36,214 bases of DNA from Mycobacterium persicum (GTDB lineage Bacteria > Actinomycetota > Actinomycetes > Mycobacteriales > Mycobacteriaceae): NCBI RefSeq assembly GCF_002086675.1, contig NZ_MVIF01000058.1, positions 1 through 36,214 on the forward strand. The letters run 5' to 3'. Under the pieces are notes generated by a model. It made no database searches and had not been told where the DNA came from. It was given only the letters and a program-made list of their open reading frames with translations. Within the stretch, counting starts at the first letter, position 1. Each line of letters begins with the position of its first letter. Both the position numbers and the translations under genes were made by a program. Below are positions 17,037-25,502 of this stretch, piece by piece.

Positions 17037-20000
17037 TCACCCGGAATGCCGTGCCGCTTCTTGGATGAGTTGGAACCGGGAGGTGATCCCGAGCTTCGTG
17101 TAGACGTGGGTGAGGTGGGCTTGCACCGTGCGCGGCGACAGAAAGAGCCGGGCGGCGATGTCTTTGTTACCCAGACCTTTGGTGACCAATCCGACGACGT
17201 CGAGTTCGGCCGGGGTCAAAGACTCCCAGCCGCTGGACGCGCGTTTGCGTTCGCCGCGGCCGCGCTGCGCGTAGCTGATTGCTCCGTCGGTTCCCAGCAG
17301 CGCACCTTCTGCCCAGGCGGCATCGAAGTTGTTCTGGCCCATTGTACCTTGCAATGCGGTAACCGACGCCTCGTAGCCGGACTGGTGGACCCGGAACCGC
17401 ACCTGGCCCATACGCTGGCGGCAGGCATCGGCCGCACCGAAAAGTCGTGCTGCTCGCTGGCTGTCGTTGCGCCTGCTCAGATCGGCCAACACGTCGAGGT
17501 TTCTGGAAGATGCAGGTACACACCGCTTTTCACGGTGCAGGCGAGAGCGTCGCGGACGTGGCGTTCGGCCTGGTCCGGCAGGCCCTGAGCCGTCGCCACC
17601 CGAGCGTGAACCAGATGTGCCACCACCCGGTGCCAGCCGGTCGCCACAGCGACGGCGTCGTCGGTCCACGACCGGGCTGCGCTGAGATCACCTTGGGCCA
17701 GCGCCACCTCGACCGCGTTGAAGGCCCGTTGCGCCACCGCCAACTTTGGCTGAGCCACACTCAGGCAGCGCCAGGCGGCCTCGCTTGCGCCGTCCGCCGC
17801 CGCGACCTCGCCGCCGGCCAGCGCCGCTTGCGCCGACGCCACGTACCCCAGTCCCAGGAAGTACTCGCCGAGGTCCGCCACGGCCTCCAGCGCCACTTCC
17901 GCTGCTGCGCTTGCCGCGCTCACGTCGCCCCGCTGCGCCTGCGCAACGCCCAAGCCCATGAGGCCTGACGCCTCGAGAAACTCATCATGCGCCGGTTGGC
18001 AATCGGCCACCACCGCGCTGAATTGTGCTACGGCGTCAACCAGGTCCCCCCGCATCAGCAGTGCCCATCCGAGACTGAGGCCACATTGACGCGCGCCGAA
18101 CCTGTCGCCGACGGCTTCGGCGACATCACGTCCCTCTTCGGCGGTCGCGCGGGCTGCCACCGGGTCACCCTGCATGACAGCCGTATTCGACTGCTGGGCA
18201 AGGATCTGGCTCAGCCTCCACCGGTCGCCGATTGCGCGGGCCAGGTCAGCCGCCTCGGCGTAGTACGCTGCGGCCGCGTCGGCGTCGTAGAGGTAGCCCG
18301 CGACGATGCCGCACGCCGTCAAGACCCGCGCCAGCAGAACCGGATCGGCGAGTTCACGAGCGAGGATCAGGGCGTGCTGTGCCCGAGCCATGCCGTCGCC
18401 GCGAAATAGAGTGACAACAGCCATGTCCGCCAGCGCCCGAGCCCGCGTGGCGGGTGTGACTTGCTGTTTGCTCGCTTGGTCGATGGGTATCGCGTCGAAC
18501 CACGCACAGCCTTCCAGGATGCGGCCCCGGGTGTGCCACAGCGGCTGCAGTGAGGACGCAAGTCCGAGCGCCTGTTCGAGGTCGGAGTTTTCCAGGCTCC
18601 AGGTGAAAGCGCTTCGGAGATTGTCCATATTGGTTTCGGCCTGTTGGATCAGCTGCTCGTAGTCGGTGCGTCCCGGCGTGTCCAGCAACGCAGCAATCGA
18701 TGCGTAGTAGTCGCGGTGTCGCGCCCGGATGGCATCGGCCTCTTCGGATTCACTCAGCTTCTCCAGCGCGTACTGGCGAACCGTCTCCAGCAGCCGGTAT
18801 CGAGTTCGGCCGCTTGAGTTTTCGGCGAGCACCAGCGATTTGTCCACCAGCAGGGTGAGCTGATCGAGCACTTGGTACGGTTCGATGTCGTCGCCCCCGG
18901 CGACCGTTTGCGCGGCGGTCAGGTCGAAGCCACCGAGGAATACCGCGAGCCGGCGAAACAGGCTGCGTTCGGTTTGGGTGAGCAGCGCGTGGGACCAATC
19001 GACCGAGGCCCGCAACGTCTGCTGGCGGCGCACCGCGGTGCGCGAACCACCGGTCAGCAACCGGAATCGGTCATGCAGCCCATCGACGATCTCCGTCAGC
19101 GACATCGTCCGGACCCGCGCGGCCGCCAGTTCGATCGCCAGCGGCATGCCATCAAGTCGGGTGCAGATCTGCGCCACCGCGCCGGCGTTGTCGTCGTTCA
19201 CGGTGAAGCCGGCCTGGGCCAGGCGGGCGCGGTCGGCGAACAACTCGACGGCGTCGTCCGCCAGCGACAGTGAGGGCAGCTGCCACGCCGCTTCGCCCGC
19301 CACCCCGAGCGGCTCACGGCTGGTGGCGAGCACCGTCAGTCCCGTTGCGGCAGTGAGCAATCCAGTGACCAGCTTGGAGCTCGCGTCGAGCAGGTGCTCG
19401 CAGTTGTCCAGCACGATCAATACCTGCCGGCCGCGGAGGAACCGCAGCAGCGTGTCCATCGTCGATCGCCCCGGCAGGTCCGGTAGACCGAGTGCACGGG
19501 CAGCCGTGACCGGCACAACGTCGGGGTGGCTGATCGGCGCCAAATCGACGTAGCACACGCCGTCGCGGAACTTGTCGGCGATCAGGGCGGCGACATGCAC
19601 CGCCAGCCGTGTCTTACCTACCCCGCCCGCTCCGGTCAGGGTAACCAGCCGACTATCTGCGAGCGTGTCCTGCAGGCTCGTCATTTCAGCTTGGCGGCCA
19701 ACGAAATTCGTCAGGTTCACCGGAAGATTGCGGGTCGCAATGGTGACGGGTGTGCGCAGCGGCGGGAAGTTGTTGCACAGGTCGGGATGACACAGCTGGA
19801 CAACTCGCTCGGGCCGGGGCAGATCGCGCAACGGGTGACTGCCGAGATCGCTCAACCACGCGTCGGCCGGGAGCTGATCGATGACCAGATCGCTGGTGAT
19901 CCCCGACAGCACCGTCTGGCCGCCGTGGGCCAGGTCGCGCAGCCGTGCGGTGCGATTGATCTCCGGCCCCACGTAATTGCCGTCGCCGCTGGTCTGGCTG

Positions 20001-20332
20001 CGTAGCCGCACCTCACCGGTGTGCACCCCGATACGCAGCCTGATCGGCGCCAGCGGCGCGCGCTGCAGCTGCACCGCACAGGCCACCGCGTCGGAGGCAC
20101 GTGCAAAGGCGATCACGAAGCTGTCACCCTCGCCCTGCTCGATCGGCCGGACACCGTCGTGGGCGGCGATCGCCTCGGATACCGTCTGATCCAGGCGGGT
20201 GATAGCGGCCGCCATCCCGTCGGGTTGCGTTTCCCACAGCCGTGTCGAGCCCTCAACGTCAGCCAGCAGCAACGTCACCGTTCCGGTTGGTAGCTCGCTC
20301 ATGCCCACGTCGCTCCAGTCGATTTCGCTCAT
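17037..20332 (-). pseudogene. Cyclase-ATPase-LuxR regulator, frameshifted before its DNA-binding domain
   Basis: This is the mycobacterial Rv0386/Rv1358/Rv2488c-type regulator of about 1,095 residues. In order it has a class III nucleotide cyclase domain (LLLADVEGSTRLW, GEGDSFVIAF, NYVGPEINRTARL), an NB-ARC-like ATPase (TGAGGVGKTRLA, VLIVLDNCEHLLD, TSREPLGVAGE), a long TPR-like region and a LuxR helix-turn-helix (LTPAELDVVGLVTKGL, SPRTVQAHLTHVYTKLG). The main frame ends at 17477 (after LPETSTCWPI). The sequence continues in another frame (NLDVLADLSRRNDSQ) to the stop at 17037, so one base appears to be missing near 17495-17506. As read, the product would lack the DNA-binding domain. Start choices are ATG 20332 (preferred), 20302 and 20368. 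A sequencing error or a recent mutation are both possible. Confidence 0.82.
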
Positions 20333-20564
20333 GTTAGCCAGCATGGGGAGACGCCGATCGCAAAACATCGGCGGAATGGCTAATCGTGGGAGTTGCGGGG
20401 GCGTCTACATACGCGTCTCTACGAGTTGCGGATTTAGGTAGTGCGGCCGATGGCCGTTGGCCGGCCTGGAAGCCGATCACCGGGATATCCGGGCCCGCGA
20501 TGCATGGTTTGAGGAGCTTGCGCTCGCCGACGAATCTGTCAGTCCGCCGCGATAGTATTAGCAC

Positions 20565-21932
20565 ATGTGTTCGAATCGGGAGTCGGTGGTGGCGGTGCTG
20601 GACCGTCTCGATGCCGACGTCGACGAGCTGATCGAGATGTCTTTCGAGGCGCTCACCACCCCCGAACGGTTGCGGGTGCTGGAGCGCCTGGAGCGGGTGG
20701 CGCGCCAGTTACCAGTCGCCCAGCACGCGTTGATCAACCAGATCGGCGAGCAGTCCAGCGAAGAGGAGCTGGGCGGGAAGCTGCCCGCGGCGCTGGCCAA
20801 CCGGTTGCGGATCACGCGGGCGGAGGCCAGCCGGCGGGTGGCGGAGGCTGCCGAGCTCGGTGGGCGCCGCGCGTTGACCGGTGAACTGTTGGCACCGCAG
20901 CTCAGCGCCACCGCTGCCGCCCAGCGCGACGGCCATATCGGCGAGGCGCATGTGCGGGTGATCCGCGACTTCGTTCGTCACCTGCCGGTAGAGGTGGACA
21001 TCGAGACTCGCGAGAAAGCCGAGGCCCATCTGGCCGGGCTGGCCACCCGGTTTCGCCCTGACCAGTTGGGGAAGCTGGCGCAGCGGCTGATGGACTGCCT
21101 CAATCCCGATGGCACCTTCACCGATGAGGACAGGGCACGGCGACGCGGTCTGACCTTGGGAAGGCAGGGGTCGGATGGGATGTCGCGTATCAGCGGCTAC
21201 CTGACCCCGCAAGCCCGCGCCACGCTCGATGCCGTCTTAGCCAAGCTGGCCGCCCCGGGCATCTGCAACCCGGCCGACGAAAGCCCGGTGATTGACGGCC
21301 CGGCACCCGACGATGCCGCCCAGCGCGACACCCGCTCGGAAGGCCAACGAAACCACGACGGGCTACTGGCCGGCCTGCGCGCGCTACTGGCCAGCGGAAA
21401 ACTCGGCCAGCACCACGGCCTACCGGCCGCCATCATCGTGACCACCACCCTCAAAGACCTCGAAGCCGCCGCCGGCACCGCACTCACCGCCGGCGGCACC
21501 CTGCTACCCATGTCCGACGTCATCGCTCTGGCCCGCCACGCCCACCATTACCTCACCATTTTCGACCAGGCCAAACCCCTGGCGCTGTATCACAGCAAAC
21601 GCCTGGCCTCACCGGGGCAACGAATTGTCTTATACGCCAGCGATCGTGGCTGCACCGCACCCGGATGCGACGTGCCGGGATATCGCTGCCAGGTCCACCA
21701 TGTGCGGGACTGGGCCAGCACCCATCGCAGCGACATCGACCAACTCACCCTGGCCTGCGGACCCCACCACAAACTCCTCGACAACGGCTGGACCACCCGC
21801 AAAAACGCCCACGGCGACACCGAATGGATCCCACCGGCCCACCTGGATCGCGGCCAACCCCGCACCAACACCATGCATCACCCCGAAAAACTGCTCCGCG
21901 ACGGAGACGACGACGAAGAGGATGCGGCGTAG
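20565..21932 (+). CDS. DUF222-HNH endonuclease domain protein (13E12 repeat family)
   Basis: The 455-residue protein has an N-terminal DUF222 domain (about residues 1-330, with LERVARQLPVAQHALINQIGEQ) and a C-terminal HNH nuclease fold (about 365-410). The HNH fold is marked by DRGCTAPGCDVPGYRCQVHH and LACGPHHKLLDNGW. The CxxxC pair and His residues expected to bind zinc and catalyse are present. This is the REP13E12 protein family, which occurs in several copies in mycobacterial genomes. One such repeat serves as the attachment site for prophage phiRv1 in M. tuberculosis. No transposase or flanking repeats were found here. It is divergent from the LuxR-type regulator across about 230 bp. It closes the accessory stretch. 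Confidence 0.9.
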   Translation: MCSNRESVVAVLDRLDADVDELIEMSFEALTTPERLRVLERLERVARQLPVAQHALINQIGEQSSEEELGGKLPAALANRLRITRAEASRRVAEAAELGGRRALTGELLAPQLSATAAAQRDGHIGEAHVRVIRDFVRHLPVEVDIETREKAEAHLAGLATRFRPDQLGKLAQRLMDCLNPDGTFTDEDRARRRGLTLGRQGSDGMSRISGYLTPQARATLDAVLAKLAAPGICNPADESPVIDGPAPDDAAQRDTRSEGQRNHDGLLAGLRALLASGKLGQHHGLPAAIIVTTTLKDLEAAAGTALTAGGTLLPMSDVIALARHAHHYLTIFDQAKPLALYHSKRLASPGQRIVLYASDRGCTAPGCDVPGYRCQVHHVRDWASTHRSDIDQLTLACGPHHKLLDNGWTTRKNAHGDTEWIPPAHLDRGQPRTNTMHHPEKLLRDGDDDEEDAA

Positions 21933-21966
21933 CGACCTGGTTTTCGGATTCACTAGCGTGAGCCCA

Positions 21967-22479
21967 ATGAATGAGCAGCACCGCAACCTCGTGCTGATGC
22001 GACACGCGAAGTCGGCCTACCCGGATGGCGTCGCCGACTACGACCGGCCGTTGGCGCCACGGGGTATCCGCGAGGCCCGGCTGGCCGGTGAGTGGTTGCG
22101 GGCTAACGTGCCGACGGTCGACAGCGTGCTGTGCTCGACGGCCACTCGCACCCGAGAGACGTTGGTACGCACCGGCATCGATGCGCCGGTGCGCTACGCG
22201 CAGCGCCTCTACGGCGCCACTCCCGGCGCCGTGATCGAGGAGATCAACCGGGTGGCCGATGAGATCACCACCCTGCTCGTCATCGGTCACGAACCGACCA
22301 CGTCGGCGCTGGCCCTCATTCTGGCCACCGCCGACAGCACCAAATCTACAGTTGCACAACGTATTTCGGAAAAGTTCCCGACGTCGGCGATCGCCGTGCT
22401 ACGGATCGAAGGACGTTGGGAGGATCTGCGACCCGGCGACGCCTCGCTCGTCGCCTTCCATGTGCCGCGGGAGGCCTGA
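21967..22479 (+). CDS. SixA-like phosphohistidine phosphatase (Rv1276c-like)
   Basis: The 170-residue protein belongs to the histidine phosphatase (phosphoglycerate mutase-like) superfamily, SixA branch. The catalytic RHG-type motif is LMRHAKS (His13), and the second catalytic His is in VIGHEPTTS. The DYDRPLAPRG and CSTATRTRET segments are also typical. SixA enzymes remove phosphate from phosphohistidine proteins, but the substrate here is unknown. ATG 21967 is used; a GTG at 21958 in the same frame is an alternative. The gene is convergent with lprC, with 29 bp between them. Its conserved neighbours are the lprB-lprC pair and the exporter genes. Confidence 0.88.
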   Translation: MNEQHRNLVLMRHAKSAYPDGVADYDRPLAPRGIREARLAGEWLRANVPTVDSVLCSTATRTRETLVRTGIDAPVRYAQRLYGATPGAVIEEINRVADEITTLLVIGHEPTTSALALILATADSTKSTVAQRISEKFPTSAIAVLRIEGRWEDLRPGDASLVAFHVPREA

Positions 22480-22508
22480 CCACCGAGCTGTCCCGCCGCC
22501 CCTCCGGC

Positions 22509-23051
22509 TCAGGCGTTGGTGGCCAGCGTCAGCTCCATCAGCTTGATGGCCTGCCCACAGGCGTCGATACCGGGCGCCTGCGGGTTGACCCACCACCCGA
22601 CCACTCCCGCCGCATCGCTGGCCACACCGCACGCGCCGTTGGGATCGCCGGTCCGCATCACAATCGAGTCGATGCCCTGGATCGTGCGATTTTCGACCTG
22701 GTATTTCAGACCCTCGGCGACCTTGCGCTCGTTGCTCAGGCTGCCCTGCTCGAACCAGAACCGGGTGATGTCGATCAAACCGGCCGGGTTGGCCGCCTGC
22801 CACCGGCATATCGCGCCCACGAATGTGCTTTGGATGTCGAGCGGATCTGCACCGACGGTCTTGGCCAGGATGTCGGTGGTCAGGACCTCACATTCCTTGA
22901 GCAGGTTCGGATATTGCCTTTCGGAGTTGTCGTTGCGCGGCACTCCGCCCGCGCCCGCCTTCACGGCGGTGCCGGAAACCGATCTCGTGCAACCCACCAG
23001 GAAAATCAGCGCGGTGATCAATGCGGCGGCACCGACCAGGGCACGTCTCAT
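22509..23051 (-). CDS. lprC: Lipoprotein LprC (DUF3558)
   Basis: The 180-residue lipoprotein has signal peptide MRRALVGAAALITALIFLVGC, with the lipobox ending at Cys21. The mature part is the DUF3558 type, with Cys residues in LLKECEVL, VGAICRW, NGACGVA and GIDACGQ. DUF3558 lipoproteins are common on mycobacterial membranes and have no settled function. It starts within the lprB stop (4-bp overlap at 23048-23051), so the two lipoproteins are made from one message. Its length equals the recalled M. tuberculosis LprC. Confidence 0.9.
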   Translation of the reverse strand: MRRALVGAAALITALIFLVGCTRSVSGTAVKAGAGGVPRNDNSERQYPNLLKECEVLTTDILAKTVGADPLDIQSTFVGAICRWQAANPAGLIDITRFWFEQGSLSNERKVAEGLKYQVENRTIQGIDSIVMRTGDPNGACGVASDAAGVVGWWVNPQAPGIDACGQAIKLMELTLATNA

Positions 23052-23605
23052 TTCGCGTTCGCAATCGATTGGCGGGTCAATTCCTTGGCGACGTCACACG
23101 GCGGGGGAAATGGCTTCTGGTTAAAGCTCACCGACCACTCAATGAAATCGTCCTGGAACTGGATCCCCACTTCACACAACGAATCGCCCAGGCTGGGCTC
23201 GTTGCCGATTGCGATGAAGCCGCTGTGACCGTTGATGTTGATGTCCTCGACACTTGCTCGCGACAGTTCCTCGGTCTTGCGCTCCCGCCCGATCGGGCTA
23301 CCGCGGTACCAGGAGAAGGAGAAGTGCGGTCCCATGATGCCGCCGCCCGCCAGCCATTGGCAGCCCACCGAGTTCTTGGCCGTGTTGATCAGCCCGCCGA
23401 CCCTGGTCAGCTCGGTCACCGTCTGATCGCTGACACCACCGCACTGCGGGAAAAACGGCCCGTGCTTGCCCTCGGCGTTGCCGGGCGTCGACGAAATCGT
23501 CGCACCCGGCTGGTTGGCGCCGGAATTGGAACACCCCGCGATCGCGGGTGTCAAAGCCACCAGGGCCGACGCCGCCAACACCAGCGTCGTCACATTGCGC
23601 CGCAC
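23048..23605 (-). CDS. lprB: Lipoprotein LprB (DUF3558)
   Basis: The 185-residue lipoprotein has signal VRRNVTTLVLAASALVAL and lipobox AIAGC. The mature region is the same DUF3558 type as LprC, with FFPQCGGVSD, NSVGCQWL and GDSLCEVGIQF. A GTG at 23605 is chosen as start: it gives the family length, places a proper signal peptide, and has a GGAGAAGAGG stretch upstream. An ATG-initiated frame from 23674 would add 23 unlikely residues. It is divergent from the exporter genes (148 bp), so the two units probably share a bidirectional promoter region at 23606-23753. Confidence 0.9.
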   Translation of the reverse strand: MRRNVTTLVLAASALVALTPAIAGCSNSGANQPGATISSTPGNAEGKHGPFFPQCGGVSDQTVTELTRVGGLINTAKNSVGCQWLAGGGIMGPHFSFSWYRGSPIGRERKTEELSRASVEDININGHSGFIAIGNEPSLGDSLCEVGIQFQDDFIEWSVSFNQKPFPPPCDVAKELTRQSIANAK

Positions 23606-23753
23606 CGCGTACCTCTTCTCCTGCCGGTCACAGCATGCACTGTAGCCGCAGCCCCAGAGGTCAACCACCGACACGCTCGCTGATCAGGCATTTCTGTCTC
23701 AGGAGCGAACCTGGCGCCGGTGCCTAGCAGTCGCGGTGTGCGACAGTTACCCC

Positions 23754-25502
23754 ATGCTCCTGGCACTGCTGCGCCAGTACCTGCGGCCCTACCGTCGGCT
23801 GATAGCGGTACTGATGGTGTTGCAGCTGATCAGCACCCTGGCTTCGCTGTACCTTCCCACCGTCAACGCCGCGATCATCGACGATGGAGTCGCCAAGGGC
23901 AACACCACCATCATCGTCCGGCTGGGCGTGGTGATGCTCGGCGTCACCGGATTACAGGCGCTGTGCGCGGTCGGTGCGCTCTACGTCGGCTCACGGACCG
24001 GGACCGGCTTCGGCCGCGACCTGCGTTCAGCCATGTTCGAACACGTCGTCACCTTCTCCGAACGCGAGACTGCCCGGTTCGGCGCCTCGACGTTGCTGAC
24101 CCGAAGCACCAACGACGTGCGCCAGATCGTGTTTCTGGTGCAGACGACGGCCACCGTGCTGGTCGCCGCGCCGATCATGAGCGTCGGCGGCATTCTCATG
24201 GCAATTCACCAGGAGGCCGCACTGACCTGGCTGCTACTGGTCAGCGTCCCGGTGCTGGCGGTAGCGAACTACTGGATCGTGACGCACCTGCTGCCGTTGT
24301 TTCGCAGCATGCAGAGCCTGATCGACGGCATCAACCGAGTGCTGCGAGACCAACTGTCCGGAGTGCGGGTGGTCCGCGCGTTCACCCGGGAAGGCTTCGA
24401 GCGGGACAGGTTCGCCCGGGCGAACACCGCGCTGTCCAAGACCGCACTGGCAGCGGGTAACTGGCAGGCGCTGATGCTGCCGGTGACCACCCTGACCATC
24501 AATGCGTCCAGCGTCGCGGTGATCTGGTTCGGCGGCCTGCGCATCGACAACGGCCAGATGCAGGTGGGCTCGCTGAGCGCCTTCCTGTCGTATTTCGCCC
24601 AGATTCTGATGGCGGTGTTGATGGCGACGATGACGCTGGTCGTGCTGCCGCGAGCATCCGTGTGCGCCGAACGCATCACCGAGGTGTTGTCCACCCGCGC
24701 CGCTATCGGCAACCCGGCAAATCCCACGTTCCCGCCCGACGGGATCACCGGCGTGGTCCACCTCGACGGTGTGACGTTCACCTATCCGGGCGCTGATTGT
24801 CCGGTGCTGCAAGGTATCTCGCTGACCGCCCGCCCGGGTGCCACCACCGCGATCGTCGGGAGCACCGGCTCGGGCAAGTCGACCCTGGTCTCGCTGATCT
24901 GCCGGCTCCGCGACGTCACCGGCGGCGCCGTCCTGATCGACGGCATCGACGTCCGCGACTACCACACCGAAAGACTGTGGACCGCAATCGGCCTGGTGCC
25001 GCAGCGCGGCTACCTCTTTTCCGGGACCGTCGCCGACAACCTGCGGTACGGCGCGGCCCCGAACCAGTCGGTCACCGAGGCGGACATGTGGGAGGCACTG
25101 CGCGTCGCCGCAGCAGACGATTTCGTGGGGGCGCACGGGCTGCACATGCGCGTCGGCCAGGGGGGGATCAACTTCTCCGGTGGGCAGCGCCAACGGCTGG
25201 CGATCGCGCGGGCCGTCATCCGCCGCCCCGCCATCTACCTCTTCGACGACGCGTTCTCGGCTCTGGACGTGCACACCGAGGCCCGCGTTCGCTCGCAGCT
25301 GCGCGAGGTGGCCGCAACGTCAACCATTATCATTGTCACCCAACGTGTTTCGACTGCATGCCAGGCCGATCAGGTGCTCGTCGTCGACGACGGCAGGATC
25401 GTCGGCGCGGGCAGCCACGAAGCCCTGCTGGCCGACTGCCCCGCCTATGCCGAATTCGCCATCTCGCAGTCGGTGACCGTCGGCGCCGGGGGGGTCCCGT
25501 GA
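23754..25502 (+). CDS. ABC exporter half, degenerate-site subunit (Rv1273c-like)
   Basis: The 582-residue half transporter has six N-terminal membrane helices (ABC type IV exporter fold) and a C-terminal ATPase. Walker A is GSTGSGKST (Lys375) and the signature is FSGGQRQR (about 474-481). Walker B reads IYLFDDAFSALD, with Asp499 where the catalytic Glu should be. That change marks the degenerate ATP site of heterodimeric exporters such as TM287/288 and BmrCD. The substrate is unknown; lipids or drugs are usual. ATG 23754 gives the length I recall for Rv1273c. The stop overlaps the GTG start of the partner gene. Confidence 0.93.
   Translation: MLLALLRQYLRPYRRLIAVLMVLQLISTLASLYLPTVNAAIIDDGVAKGNTTIIVRLGVVMLGVTGLQALCAVGALYVGSRTGTGFGRDLRSAMFEHVVTFSERETARFGASTLLTRSTNDVRQIVFLVQTTATVLVAAPIMSVGGILMAIHQEAALTWLLLVSVPVLAVANYWIVTHLLPLFRSMQSLIDGINRVLRDQLSGVRVVRAFTREGFERDRFARANTALSKTALAAGNWQALMLPVTTLTINASSVAVIWFGGLRIDNGQMQVGSLSAFLSYFAQILMAVLMATMTLVVLPRASVCAERITEVLSTRAAIGNPANPTFPPDGITGVVHLDGVTFTYPGADCPVLQGISLTARPGATTAIVGSTGSGKSTLVSLICRLRDVTGGAVLIDGIDVRDYHTERLWTAIGLVPQRGYLFSGTVADNLRYGAAPNQSVTEADMWEALRVAAADDFVGAHGLHMRVGQGGINFSGGQRQRLAIARAVIRRPAIYLFDDAFSALDVHTEARVRSQLREVAATSTIIIVTQRVSTACQADQVLVVDDGRIVGAGSHEALLADCPAYAEFAISQSVTVGAGGVP

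Noticed and set aside
20565..21932. The DUF222-HNH gene considered as an active mobile element
   Set aside because: No terminal inverted repeats, target duplication, transposase or integrase is visible, so only the gene itself is annotated.
24797..25498. Upstream extension of the second ABC exporter frame, giving 877 residues
   Set aside because: It overlaps the ATPase domain of the first exporter subunit in another frame. The GTG at 25499 couples the two genes and fits the family start.
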